Below, in pieces: positions 36,447 through 45,289 of a stretch of 64,000 nt of DNA. Each line of letters starts with the position of its first letter. Within the stretch, counting starts at the first letter, position 1. The position numbers and the translations under genes are program-made. This DNA comes from Phycicoccus sp. HDW14 (GTDB lineage Bacteria > Actinomycetota > Actinomycetes > Actinomycetales > Dermatophilaceae): assembly GCF_011383005.1 (NCBI RefSeq), contig NZ_CP049935.1, forward strand, positions 2,976,001 through 3,040,000. Reading direction: 5' to 3'. The notes beneath the pieces are model-generated. The model saw nothing but the letters and a program-made list of their open reading frames with translations, was not told the origin of the DNA and made no database searches.

Positions 36447-36942
36447 CAGGCCTCGTCGGGCACGGGTCGGCGGAACACGGCGAGCAGCCCCCGGCGGCCA
36501 GCAGCCCGCCGACGGCCGCGACCAGGCCCCAGACCGGACCCGACAGCGGAAGACCGAGGACCTCGTCGAGCGACCAGGCGCCCGGGCCCGTGACGGCCAG
36601 CGCGACGGCGGCCATCGCGACGAGCAGGACGTACTCCCAGCCGCCCTTGAAGACGAAGTAGCCCTTGCCCCGGTGGTCGGTGAGCGCGGCGACCGCCATC
36701 AGCCCGACGAACGCCGCCGACGCGAGGCCGGTGAGCAGGCCGAGGGTGACGAGCGCGCCGGCGACCAGCTCGGTGCCGGCCGCGAGGCGCGCGTGCAGCC
36801 GGCCCGGTCGCAGCCCGAGCGACTCGAACCAGCCCGCCGTGCCGGTGAGGCCCCCTCCGCCCCAGACCTTGTTCGCGCCGTGCAGCACGAGCATCGGCCC
36901 CAGCGCCAGGCGCAGCACGAGCATCCCGAGGTCGAGGTCCAT
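36446..36942 (-). CDS. DoxX family membrane protein (frameshifted)
   Basis: A four-helix DoxX-like protein from ATG 36942 (MDLDLGMLVLRLALGPMLVLHGANKVWGGGGLTG). GWFESLGLRPGRLHARLAAGTEL, LVTLGLLTGLASAAFVGLMAVAAL, GKGYFVFKGGWEYVLLVAMAAVAL and a last helix follow. One base missing from the C5 run 36488-36492 shifts the final 15 residues (LLAVFRRPVPDEA), restoring about 165 aa. DoxX proteins are linked to redox homeostasis with SseA/SodA in mycobacteria; the role here is unknown. It is the first gene of the operon leading into gpgS. Confidence 0.82.
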
Positions 36943-37016
36943 CCCCAACTCTAGGTGGCCCCGTGCGCGGTCCGTTCCCCACGGGGCCGCACCCTCGACA
37001 GCGCTAGCGTGAACCC

Positions 37017-37757
<741 letters not shown>

Positions 37758-37772
37758 CCGGGCGCGGAGGCG

Positions 37773-38054
37773 TCAGGCGGTGACCTCGACGCCCTTCCAG
37801 AAGGCGTAGCGCCCGGTGATCTCGCGGGCGGCGTCCTTGGGCTCCGGGTAGTACCAGGCGGCGTCGGCGTTGACCTGACCGTCGACCTCGATGCCGTTGT
37901 AGCTCGCCGTTCCCTTCCACGGGCACACCGTGTGGGTGTCGGACGGGCGGAGCAGGTCCTCGCGGACCGAGTCCGCGGGGAAGTAGTGGTTGCCCTCGAC
38001 GACGACCGTGTCGTCGCTCTCGGCGACGACGACGCCGTTCCAGATGGCCTTCAT
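37773..38054 (-). CDS. DUF427 domain protein
   Basis: A 93-aa protein: MKAIWNGVVVAESDDTVVVEGNHYFPADSVREDLLRPSDTHTVCPWKGTASYNGIEVDGQVNADAAWYYPEP. It contains the family's invariant CPWKGxAxYxxI and AWxYPEP motifs. DUF427 proteins are small beta-barrels of unknown biochemical role, often near redox or biotin-related genes. Start ATG 38054 has AGGAG upstream. It diverges from the PEP mutase-like gene. Confidence 0.93.
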   Translation of the reverse strand: MKAIWNGVVVAESDDTVVVEGNHYFPADSVREDLLRPSDTHTVCPWKGTASYNGIEVDGQVNADAAWYYPEPKDAAREITGRYAFWKGVEVTA

Positions 38055-38182
38055 GTCTGCTCCTCACGTGGTGTCCGCACTGACTCCGGGGCAACACCGG
38101 CGATGAGCGCCGTCTTCCCGCCGCGTCGGACGTCGCAGGTCAGGGGGTTGTCGTGGGAGGCGGCCCGGGTGACGATGACCGG

Positions 38183-38965
38183 ATGACCCAGGACACCGCC
38201 ACCCTCGCCTCCGGGCTCCTCGCGCTGCACCGCGCCCCCGAGCTGCTCACCGTCGTCAACGTCTGGGACGTCGTGAGCGCCCGCGTCGTCGCCGACGTGC
38301 CGGGCACCACCGCGCTGGCCACGGCCTCGCACTCCATCGCGGCCTCCGCCGGCTACGAGGACGGCGAGAACATCCCCGTCGACGAGATGCTCGCCGCCGT
38401 CGGGCGGATCGTGCGGGCCACCGACCTGCCCGTCACCGCCGACCTCGAGTCCGGCTACGGCGACCCGGGCGGCACGGTCCGCCGGGCCATCGACCTCGGC
38501 GTGGTCGGCGCCAACATCGAGGACGGGATGCGCCCGCTCGCCGACTCGGTGCGCGCCGTCGAGGCCGTGATGGAGGCCGCCCGCGACGCCGGCGTGCCCG
38601 ACTTCTGCCTCAACGCGCGCACCGACGCCTTCGTCCGGGACGAGGGGCGCTCGCCCGAGGAGTGCCTCGAGGTCGCCGTCGAGCGGGGCCGGGCCTACCT
38701 CGAGGCGGGCGCGCCGATGGTCTTCGTCCCGCGCGCGTCGGAGCGCTCCCACGTCGAGGCGCTCGTCGAGGCCTTCGGGCCCCAGCGGCTGACGCTCATC
38801 GGCGTCCCGGGCACGCTCCCGCTGGCCGACCTCGAGGCGCTGGGGGTCGCCCGGGTGTCGTACGGGCCGTGGTCGCAGCGGGTGGCGCTCACCGCGCTGC
38901 AGCAGCTCGTCGAGGGCGTCCACGAGGGCCACGGGCTGCCCGAGGGCACCCGGCCGCTCAACTGA
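38183..38965 (+). CDS. Isocitrate lyase/PEP mutase superfamily protein
   Basis: A 260-aa TIM-barrel enzyme: VVNVWDVVSARVVADVPGTTALATASHSIAASAGYEDGENIP, LPVTADLESGYGDPGG (metal-binding Asp/Glu), GANIEDGM, FCLNARTDAFV and a late VARVSYGP. The family includes phosphonopyruvate hydrolase, oxaloacetate decarboxylase and 2-methylisocitrate lyase. The lyase KKCGH-type motif is absent, so this is a mutase/hydrolase-like member of unknown substrate. ATG 38183 is chosen over the upstream frame because conservation begins there. Confidence 0.85.
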   Translation: MTQDTATLASGLLALHRAPELLTVVNVWDVVSARVVADVPGTTALATASHSIAASAGYEDGENIPVDEMLAAVGRIVRATDLPVTADLESGYGDPGGTVRRAIDLGVVGANIEDGMRPLADSVRAVEAVMEAARDAGVPDFCLNARTDAFVRDEGRSPEECLEVAVERGRAYLEAGAPMVFVPRASERSHVEALVEAFGPQRLTLIGVPGTLPLADLEALGVARVSYGPWSQRVALTALQQLVEGVHEGHGLPEGTRPLN

Positions 38966-38989
38966 GGGGCGCCGGCGTCCGGCGGGTGC

Positions 38990-39288
38990 TCAGCCCTCGA
39001 CCACGGGGACGAGCGGGTGGATGGCGATGTCCCCCGCGAGCGCTCCGTCGGCGGCGGCCATCGCGGCGGCGATGTGCGGCGTCCCCATGTGGGCGTCGAG
39101 TGCGGCCTGGTCGGTCCAGCGCTCGACCGTGACGAAGACCCCTGGCGCGGAGGCGGACTCGTACAGGTCGTAGGCGAGGCAGCCGTCCTCCTGCCGGGTC
39201 GCGTCGACGAGCGTCTCGAGCGCGGCGCGGATGGCGTCGACGTGCTCGGGGCGGCGGGGATGGTGGCGACGACGTGCAGCTCGCTCAT
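38990..39288 (-). CDS. Antibiotic biosynthesis monooxygenase domain protein (frameshifted)
   Basis: A 99-aa ABM-fold (dimeric alpha-beta barrel) protein after repair. N-terminus MSELHVVATIPAAP lies in one frame. The rest (EHVDAIRAALETLVDATRQEDGCLAYDLYESASAPGVFVTVERWTDQAALDAHMGTPHI) lies in another. One base missing from the GGGG run 39248-39251 joins them. The QEDGCLAYDLYES and ERWTDQAALDAHM patterns match YgiN-like quinol monooxygenases. The function is probably small-aromatic or quinone oxidation, which is inference. Confidence 0.8.
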
Positions 39289-39400
39289 GGTGGACCTCTC
39301 TGTCCTGGGGGGACCTCAGGGTAGGCGGGCGGGAGCCCCGTCGGACCTCTCCGGACCGATGGGGACGGATCGGGACCGATGGGGACGGAGGACGTCGGCG

Positions 39401-39892
39401 TCAGCCGCGCTCGGCGAGCTCCTTGAAGGTCAGCAGCTGGCGGCGGGCCATGACGAGGTCGCCGACCGACACAAGGGGGGCGAGCACCCGCCCGCGCCCC
39501 ATGACGACCTTGAGCAGCAGGCGGGTCGAGTCACCGTGGGGCTCGAGCCGGTAGGACATCAGCGCCCCGAGGATGCGTCCGGTCAGCTCGCGCCCGGGGT
39601 CGACGGCGAGGACCTCGCCCACCGGACGGCCGGCCGTGCGGGTGAACGGCTCGCCGACCTGCGGTGGGTCGAGGCCGAGCAGCGTCCGGGGAGAACGGCG
39701 TCCGAGGTTGTCGACCCAGTCGTAGGAGTACGGCGCCACCCGGATCTGCCCCACCCACGGCCACACCCGCTCCGGCGGTGCGGCCACGGTCACCCCGCGC
39801 CAGGCCGACAGCACCGGCGCCTCGAGCAGCGCGTCACACCCGAAGCGCAGCGCCACCTCGGCATCGGTCACGCCCCAGCGGTCGCCGATCAC
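39401..39892 (-). CDS. SRPBCC family protein
   Basis: A 163-aa polyketide-cyclase-like START-fold protein. LSAWRGVTVAAPPERVWPWVGQIRVAPYSYDWVDNLGRRSPRTLLG, PVGEVLAVDPGRELTG and a long C-terminal helix (LVSVGDLVMARRQLLTFKELAERG) are typical of this subgroup. The ligand is unknown. It lies downstream of the acyl-ACP desaturase on the same strand, with 33 bases between them. A 20-bp motif around GGACCGATGGGGACGGA is tandemly duplicated (39352-39389) just past its stop. Confidence 0.78.
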   Translation of the reverse strand: MIGDRWGVTDAEVALRFGCDALLEAPVLSAWRGVTVAAPPERVWPWVGQIRVAPYSYDWVDNLGRRSPRTLLGLDPPQVGEPFTRTAGRPVGEVLAVDPGRELTGRILGALMSYRLEPHGDSTRLLLKVVMGRGRVLAPLVSVGDLVMARRQLLTFKELAERG

Positions 39893-39925
39893 CGGCCCAT
39901 CGTCGCAGCAGCAGCGCGGCGGTGC

Positions 39926-40861
39926 TCAGGCGTTCTGCCGGGCGGCGAGCTTGGCGGCGCGTGCCTCGCGCTTCTCGACGAACCGGGTCGCCTCGGCGTC
40001 CAGCGCCCCGACGGCCGTGGCCAGCTCGTCGCGCGCCTGCTCGCCGTCGGCGTCGAGCCCCTCGAGGTCCCAGATGCCCCACTGCCGCAGGATCGGCGCG
40101 ACGATGTCGTCGTGGTGGATCCGCAGGTCGTAGATGCCGGCCATCGCCATCTGCACGGCCTTACGACCGAAGCCCGGGATGATCGACCCGGGCATCTGGA
40201 ACTCCTTGACCTCGTCGGTGATCGCCCGCATCGTCTGGTTCGGCGACAGCTCGAGGGCGGCCTGGATGAGGTTGCGGTAGAAGATCATGTGGAGGTTCTC
40301 GTCCTTGGCCACCCGGGTCAGGAGCTTCTCCGCGATCGGCTCGTCGGCGTAGCGCCCCGTGTTGCGGTGCGACACCCGCGTGGCCAGCTCCTGGAACGTC
40401 ACGTACGCGCAGACGCTGAGCAGCGACTTGTCGCCGGAGTCGTAGCCGGTCGTCATCGTGTCCATCCGGGCCCGCTCGAGCTCGTCGGGGTCGACGCCAC
40501 GCGTCACGAGGAGGTAGTCGCGGATGCAGAAGGCGTGCCGGCCCTCCTCGGCGGTCCAGCGGTTGACCCACTCGCCCCAGGCGCTCTCGCGGCCGAAGGC
40601 CCGGTCGATCTCGCGGTGGTAGCTCGGGAGGTTGTCCTCGGTGAGGAGGTTGACCTCGAGCGCGGTGCGCGCGATCGGTGACAGCTGGCTCTGGTCGACC
40701 GACCAGGGCTCGCCGCCGAGCTCCTTGAAGTCGCGCCCGAGCGACCACGGCACGTACTCGTGCGGCATCCACTCCTGCGCGACGCCGATGTGCCGGTTGA
40801 GGTTCTCCTCGACGACGGGCTCGAGGGCGGCGAGCAGCTGGGTGGTGTCGAGCGTGGCCAT
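39926..40861 (-). CDS. Acyl-[acyl-carrier-protein] desaturase
   Basis: A soluble di-iron desaturase of the plant stearoyl-ACP/mycobacterial DesA type (311 aa), inserting a cis double bond in ACP-bound fatty acids. Iron ligands appear as Glu in LEPVVEENLNRHI and in the two ExxH-type motifs WTAEEGRHAFCIRDY (about 110) and VAKDENLHMIFYRNLI (about 195). A further Glu lies around LTEDN. The conserved YTSFQE-type segment reads YVTFQELATRVSHRNT. A ferredoxin reductase system must be elsewhere. It provides membrane unsaturation. Confidence 0.92.
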   Translation of the reverse strand: MATLDTTQLLAALEPVVEENLNRHIGVAQEWMPHEYVPWSLGRDFKELGGEPWSVDQSQLSPIARTALEVNLLTEDNLPSYHREIDRAFGRESAWGEWVNRWTAEEGRHAFCIRDYLLVTRGVDPDELERARMDTMTTGYDSGDKSLLSVCAYVTFQELATRVSHRNTGRYADEPIAEKLLTRVAKDENLHMIFYRNLIQAALELSPNQTMRAITDEVKEFQMPGSIIPGFGRKAVQMAMAGIYDLRIHHDDIVAPILRQWGIWDLEGLDADGEQARDELATAVGALDAEATRFVEKREARAAKLAARQNA

Positions 40862-41014
40862 GGGTCCTCCTCGTCCGGCGAACGCGGGGAGCCGCGCCCT
40901 GACCCCTGCCTACACCACCGCGCCCCACGCGGCCAGAGGGAGCGACGTGTCGGATGGAGGGGGAAGTGGGTAGGGGTGGTCGACCGATGATCCCCACCGA
41001 AGGAGAACACCACC

Positions 41015-41461
41015 ATGTCCGCAGACGAGAAGGTCGCCAAGGAGCTCGTGGAGACGCTGAAGGACGGCCGCAAGGGCTTCGCCTCCGCCGCGGAGAAGCT
41101 GCAGGACGGCGAGCGCTCCGACGCGGCCGCCGTCTTCCAGCGCCTCTCCGAGCAGCGCGCCGGCTTCGCCCGCGACATCGTCGCGCTGGGGCACGACTAC
41201 GGCGACGACGTCGACGAGTCCGGCACGGCCACCGCGGCCCTGCACCGGGGCTGGATCGCCCTCAAGGACGCCCTGACCGGCGACGACGCCTCGGGGGTGC
41301 TCGGGGCGGCCGCGACCGGCGAGGACCACGCCGTCTCCGAGTACGAGAAGGCCCTGGAGGAGGACGACCTGAGCGACGGCTTCCGGGCCGTCGTCCAGCA
41401 GCAGCACGCGGACGTCGTGGCCGCGCGCGACGAGGTCAAGGCCCTGCAGCACAGCGCCTGA
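41015..41461 (+). CDS. DUF2383/PA2169-type four-helix-bundle protein
   Basis: A 148-aa all-helical protein: VAKELVETLKDGRKGFASAAEKL, SDAAAVFQRLSEQRAGFARDIVALGHDYGDD, ATAALHRGWIALKDALTGDDASGVLGAAATGEDHAVSEYEKALEE. It matches the ferritin-like DUF2383 family (LNxLIExxxDGxxGFxxAAE pattern). A GGAG ribosome site lies just upstream of ATG 41015. These proteins often respond to stress; metal binding here is not evident. Confidence 0.85.
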   Translation: MSADEKVAKELVETLKDGRKGFASAAEKLQDGERSDAAAVFQRLSEQRAGFARDIVALGHDYGDDVDESGTATAALHRGWIALKDALTGDDASGVLGAAATGEDHAVSEYEKALEEDDLSDGFRAVVQQQHADVVAARDEVKALQHSA

Positions 41462-41479
41462 GCGACGCAGCACGGCGGA

Positions 41480-41507
41480 GGGGCGGCACCCAAGCGGGTG
41501 CCGCCCC
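41480..41507. terminator. 12-bp-stem hairpin between convergent genes
   Basis: GGGGCGGCACCC (41480-41491), loop AAGC, GGGTGCCGCCCC (41496-41507). It sits between the DUF2383 gene and the end of the ribA operon, a likely bidirectional terminator. Confidence 0.8.
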
Positions 41508-41516
41508 ATCGCGGCC

Positions 41517-42146
41517 TCAGGTCTCCAGGACCGGGAGGGCGAGGGCGTGCGCGCCCCGGCCGGCCTTGGCGGCGAGGTAGCGCGCGTTGTCCTCGGTGAG
41601 GTGCACCCCGGTCGGCACGCGCCGGACCACCTCGACACCGGCCGCCACGAGCTGGTCGGCCTTGTCCGGGTTGTTGCCCAGCAGCGCGAGCGAGCGCACG
41701 CCGAGGGCGTCGAGCATCTGGACCGCGACGGTGTAGTCGCGCTCGTCGGCCCCGTGCCCGAGCGCGGTGTTCGCGTCGTAGGTGTCGAGCCCGAGGTCCT
41801 GCAGCACGTAGGCGTCGAGCTTGTTGTAGAGCCCGATGCCCCGGCCCTCCTGGCGCAGGTAGAGCAGCCACCCACCCTCCGCCGTGATGCGCAGGAGGGA
41901 CTCGGCGAGCTGGGGCCCGCAGTCGCAGCGCCGGCTGCCGAAGGCGTCACCGGTGAGGCACTCGCTGTGCAGGCGGACGAGCGGCGGGTGCGACCCCGCG
42001 GGACCGAGCCCGAGGGCGACGTGCTCGCGGCCGTCGACGAGCCCGTGGAAGGACACCATCCGGGCCACCGTCGTCGAGCCGTCGTCGAGCGCGAGCGGCA
42101 GGGCCACCTCCGCGCGGACGTGGGCCCGGGGCACCTGGGTCGTCAC
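41517..42146 (-). CDS. ribA: GTP cyclohydrolase II
   Basis: Opens GTP to 2,5-diamino-6-ribosylamino-4-pyrimidinone phosphate, formate and pyrophosphate. The 209-aa protein has LVRLHSECLTGDAFGSRRCDCGPQLAESL, with the zinc Cys residues C-x10-C-x-C. GWLLYLRQEGRGIGLYNKLDAYVLQ, ALGVRSLALLGNNPDKADQL and VEVVRRVPTGVHLTEDNARYLAAK follow. It is a stand-alone GCH II, not the RibBA fusion. Being last in a six-gene operon with a pterin synthase homologue, glycosyltransferase and flippase, it may serve a special pathway rather than housekeeping riboflavin synthesis. ATG 42146 overlaps the reductase stop. Confidence 0.95.
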   Translation of the reverse strand: MTTQVPRAHVRAEVALPLALDDGSTTVARMVSFHGLVDGREHVALGLGPAGSHPPLVRLHSECLTGDAFGSRRCDCGPQLAESLLRITAEGGWLLYLRQEGRGIGLYNKLDAYVLQDLGLDTYDANTALGHGADERDYTVAVQMLDALGVRSLALLGNNPDKADQLVAAGVEVVRRVPTGVHLTEDNARYLAAKAGRGAHALALPVLET

Positions 42147-42844
42147 GACACCACCTCCTGCTGCTCACAGCGGTCCGACAGGGCGTAGCGGGCGAGGACG
42201 ATGTCGCCGACCGGGCGCGCGTCGAGCAGCCGGGCGCGGTGGGCGCCCTGCCACGGGAAGGAACCGTCGTCGGTGAACCGCGGTGCGGCGCAGTCGCCCA
42301 CGAAGACCGGGGCGATGGCGAGGTGCAGCTCGTCGGCGAGGCCCCCGAGCAGGAACTGGGTGTGCACCGCCCGGCCGCCCTCGACGAGCAGGCGCGCGAC
42401 GCCGCGCTCGTCGAGGGCCCGGGCGACCCCCTCCATCGTGGGTTCGGCGCCGCCGTCGACGAGGGTGCCCAGGCCGCCGAGGCGACGGCGCGCCCGGGCC
42501 AGGGCGCCGGTGGCGCAGACGACGACCTTCTCACCACCGGTCGTGAAGAAGGGCGAGGTGGGGTCGAGGTCGCCCGAGGTGGTGACCGTGACCTTGAGCG
42601 GGGCCTCCGGCCGCCCCGCCGCCGTGCGCGCCGCGCGTCGCTGCGCACTGCGGACGAGGAGCCGGGGTCGGTCGGCGCGGACCGTGCCGGCGCCGACGAG
42701 CACGGCGTCGCTGCGGGCGCGGACCTCGTCGACGCGGTCCAGGTCCTCGGGTCCGGACAGCACGAGCCGCGGGCCACCGGCCGAGTCGAGGTAGCCGTCG
42801 AGGGACACGCAGGCGCTGAGGACGACGTACGGGCGGCCGCTCAC
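42143..42844 (-). CDS. RibD C-terminal-type (DHFR-like) pyrimidine reductase
   Basis: A 233-aa protein of the RibD_C/dihydrofolate-reductase-like fold: RPYVVLSACVSLDGYLDSAGGPRLVLSG, RARSDAVLVGAGTVRADRPRLLVRS, RPEAPLKVTVTTSGDLDP, GALARARRRLGGLGTLVDGGAEPTMEGVARALDERGVARLLVEGGRAVHTQFL. The lone reductase domain lacks the deaminase half of RibD. It would reduce the ribose of a pyrimidinone or a related pteridine intermediate with NADPH. GTG 42844 gives a GTGA overlap with the flippase gene. Coupling to GCH II implies consecutive steps. Confidence 0.88.
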   Translation of the reverse strand: MSGRPYVVLSACVSLDGYLDSAGGPRLVLSGPEDLDRVDEVRARSDAVLVGAGTVRADRPRLLVRSAQRRAARTAAGRPEAPLKVTVTTSGDLDPTSPFFTTGGEKVVVCATGALARARRRLGGLGTLVDGGAEPTMEGVARALDERGVARLLVEGGRAVHTQFLLGGLADELHLAIAPVFVGDCAAPRFTDDGSFPWQGAHRARLLDARPVGDIVLARYALSDRCEQQEVVS

Positions 42845-43760
42845 GTCACCGCCTCCTCGCGCACCGGCGCCGGCCGACGCACGAGCACCACGAGGCCGGG
42901 CAGCGCGGCGACGAAGGTCAGCACGCCGTAGGTGGTCGCCACGGTGACCCCGGTGCCCGCCCGAGGCCGGCCGCCCCGAACACCACGGCGGCCGCACCCT
43001 CGCGTGGACCCCAGCCCGCGAGGTTGGCCGGCACGGTCGAGGCGAGGAGCACGGCGGCGAGGAGGGGCAGCGCGGTGGCCGGCGGGGTGTCGACGGCGAC
43101 GGCGGCCAGGGCGGTGGCCAGGACCAGCAGGTGGCCGGCGACGGCGAGGACCGACAGGGCTCCGGCCGTGACGAGGGCACCCGACCGCCGCAGCGCGCGG
43201 GCCTCCTCGACGAGCACGCCCGCCCCTCGTCCCGTCCGACGGCGGAGCAGCACGGCCGTCAGCGTGCCGATGACGAGGAGGGCCACGACCGACACCGCGG
43301 TCCACCCCCGGACGGACCCCGGCAGGGCACCCGGGACGACCAGCACGACGGCGGCCGAGACGGCGACGAGCGCGGCGAACCCGATCGACCTCTCCCACAG
43401 GACGGCCCGGGCCGCCGGACCACGCGCGCCGAGGGCCTCGCCGTGGCGCCACGCGCGGTCGACGTCGCCCAGCACCCCGCCGGGCAGCGTGACGTCGAGC
43501 AGCTGGGAGCGGAAGCAGGCCGCGAGCGCGGTCCGCGGTTCCAGCGGCAGGTCGAGGGCCCGCGCGACGACCGTCCAGCGCCGGGCGCAGCAGGCGGTGA
43601 CGGCGGACTCGACGACGAGCGCGACGACCACGGCGGAGACGGTCGAGTGGGTCAGCGCCTCCCGGAAGGGGCCGGTGCCGACCCGGGACACGACGAGGAC
43701 GAGCACGCCCACGGCCAGGGCGGGCCGGAGCGTGCGCGCGAGCGCGGGAGGCAGCACCAC
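42841..43760 (-). CDS. UPF0104/lysylphosphatidylglycerol synthase TM-domain family protein, flippase-like (frameshifted)
   Basis: A polytopic membrane protein of about 306 aa. TLRPALAVGVLVLVVSRVGTGPF, VVALVVESAVTACCARRWTVVARAL, ACFRSQLLDVTLPGGVLGDVDRAWRHG, RAVLWERSIGFAALVAVSAAVVLV and VLLASTVPANLAGWGPREGAAAVVFGAAG carry the LPGGVLGDV-x-RA and GWGPREGA motifs of the family. The last segment (VATTYGVLTFVAALPGLVVLVRR) is in another frame; one base missing at the CCC run 42960-42962 explains it. The family includes flippase or lipid-modification modules. It has its own ECF-type promoter upstream. Confidence 0.82.
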
Positions 43761-43781
43761 CGTCGCAGCCCTTTCGTCGTC

Positions 43782-44873
43782 CTACCCGGACACCACGGCG
43801 GTGGGGGCCTCGCGGTTCACCCGGGCCGAGGCCAGGGCGTCGGCGACGGCCCGGGCCGTGGCGTCCCAGCCGTCGAGGTGCTCGCGCCGCACGGCCGCGG
43901 CGGCGCGCAGCCGATCGCGCAGACCGGCATCGGTCAGCCAGTCGCGGAGGGTTGCGGCGAGGGCATCGGGGTCGCCGGGCGGGACGAGGGCTCCGGGCAC
44001 CCGGCCGTCGGGGGTCCGGCCGACCGCCTCGGGCACGCCGCCGACCGTGCTCGCCACGACCGGCACGGCCCGGGCCAGCGCCTCCGTGAGGGCCATCCCG
44101 TACACCTCGTGCCTCGTCGGCAGGACGAGGAGGTCGGTGGCCGCGAGGGCGGCGGCGACCCCGGTCCGGTCGAGGGCCCCGGCGAGGCGCACCCGCCCGT
44201 CGAGGCCGTTCTCCCGCAACGCCTCCCGCACGCCGGCGACGAACGCGGCGTCGCGCCCCAGCGGTCCGACGACCCGGCAGGTCCACGGGAGGTCGGTGAG
44301 CGTCGCGAGGGCGGCCACGAGGACGTCCTGGCCCTTCGCGGGGACGACCGCCGCGACGCAGGTGAGCCGCGTGCCGTCACCGGGCGCGGTGGCCGGCGCC
44401 GTGCGGACAGCCGGTGGGGCGGCGTCCACCGCCAGTCCCGGGTGCACCCGCTCGAGCCACCGTCGCGACCACTCGCTCGTCGTGACGACCCCGGCCGCGG
44501 CCCGGAGCAGCCGGCGCTCCCGGGCGAGGACCTCCGGGGAGTCGTCGACGACCGAGGTCGGGAGGTGCAGTAGCGGGACGACGGCCAGCCGGTCGTGCTC
44601 GCGCTCGAGGACCCCTGCGGCGTCGGCGAGGAGCAGCCCGTCGACGACGACGACCTCGCCGTCGGCCCGGGCGGTGAGCAGGGCCGCGAGGTCCTCGGCC
44701 TGCTCTCCGGCGGAACGGCCCCGAGCGGCCACCCGGTGCCGGTGCACCTCGTGCCCCGCCCGCGCCAGGGCGTGCGCGAGCTCGAGGTCGTAGACGTTGC
44801 CCCCGCTCGGCTCGCCGGGGTCGTCGACCTCGGCGGGCACGACGAGGTGGACGGCAGCCGACATCGCGGTCAC
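43782..44873 (-). CDS. GT4-family glycosyltransferase
   Basis: About 363 aa, GT-B fold. The N-terminal domain shows AAVHLVVPAEVDDPGEPSGGNVYDLELAHALARAGHEVHRH. The C-terminal donor domain shows LTCVAAVVPAKGQDVLVAALATL, CRVVGPLGRDAAFVAGVREAL, GRVRLAGALDRTGVAAALAATDLLVLPTRHEVYGMALTEALARAVPVVASTVGGVPEAVG and GALVPPGDPDALAATLRDWL. The E-x7-E retaining-GT motif appears as EVYGMALTEALA. GTG 44873 gives the GTGA overlap with the preceding gene that this operon favours; ATG 44864 is the alternative. Donor and acceptor are unknown. Confidence 0.9.
   Translation of the reverse strand: MTAMSAAVHLVVPAEVDDPGEPSGGNVYDLELAHALARAGHEVHRHRVAARGRSAGEQAEDLAALLTARADGEVVVVDGLLLADAAGVLEREHDRLAVVPLLHLPTSVVDDSPEVLARERRLLRAAAGVVTTSEWSRRWLERVHPGLAVDAAPPAVRTAPATAPGDGTRLTCVAAVVPAKGQDVLVAALATLTDLPWTCRVVGPLGRDAAFVAGVREALRENGLDGRVRLAGALDRTGVAAALAATDLLVLPTRHEVYGMALTEALARAVPVVASTVGGVPEAVGRTPDGRVPGALVPPGDPDALAATLRDWLTDAGLRDRLRAAAAVRREHLDGWDATARAVADALASARVNREAPTAVVSG
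43792..43819 (-). promoter_or_regulatory. Predicted ECF promoter, TGAACC-N16-CGTGGT (internal, before flippase gene)
   Basis: On the minus strand TGAACC (43819-43814) is followed after exactly 16 bases by CGTGGT (43797-43792). It lies in the last codons of the glycosyltransferase gene, about 32 bases from the flippase start. Same spacing and hexamers as the other three sites around this cluster; resembles the SigL-type consensus I recall from mycobacteria. Confidence 0.65.
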
Positions 44874-45289
44874 GGACCGACCCCGAGCGTCCGCCGGTAC
44901 CCCGCGGCCGCCACCGGCGACTCCCGGAGCGTGACGTCGAGCTCGCGCAGGTGCTCCGTCGACGACCCGAGCGCACCGGCCCGGATGCGCCCCGCCAGCC
45001 GGTCGGCCACGGTGCGGGCCAGCACCTCGGTGGTCGTCAGCACGCCGGCGAACGCGGGGTCGTCGTCGAGGTTGCGGTGGTCGAGGTCGCCGAGCACCGC
45101 CCGCAGGGCGCGGGCCAGTGCCCCGATGTCGGCGACCACGCCGTGCTCGTCGAGGTCGTCGGCGATCAGCGAGGCGTCCACGGCGTAGGTCGCACCGTGC
45201 ACCCGCTGGGCCGGCCCGAAGAACGGGTCGGGGAGGCTGTGGGCGACCATCGTGTGGTCGGAGACGGTCAGGGTGAACACGGGCGTCAC
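44870..45289 (-). CDS. 6-carboxy/6-pyruvoyl-tetrahydropterin synthase-like protein
   Basis: A 139-aa T-fold protein from GTG 45289: [79 protein letters not shown]...TTEVLARTVADRL. It keeps VHGATY (zinc His), the GVVADIGALARALRAVLGDLDHRNLDD block and PTxE-type (here TTTEVLA), as in QueD/PTPS. The first zinc His motif and catalytic Cys are not in the usual CxxxHGH form (AHSL instead), so the chemistry may differ. It overlaps both neighbours by GTGA. Confidence 0.85.
   Translation of the reverse strand: MTPVFTLTVSDHTMVAHSLPDPFFGPAQRVHGATYAVDASLIADDLDEHGVVADIGALARALRAVLGDLDHRNLDDDPAFAGVLTTTEVLARTVADRLAGRIRAGALGSSTEHLRELDVTLRESPVAAAGYRRTLGVGP

Noticed and set aside
39352..39389. Tandem GGACCGATGGGGACGGA duplication as an operator
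   Set aside because: Only two imperfect copies in a gene-end gap between two minus-strand genes; no support for regulator binding.
42275..42303. Another TGAACC as an ECF -35 (also checked at 11229, 32583, 50609 and 60316 on the minus strand and 50909 on the plus strand)
   Set aside because: None has CGTG at 16 bases downstream, and most lie inside coding sequence far from gene starts.
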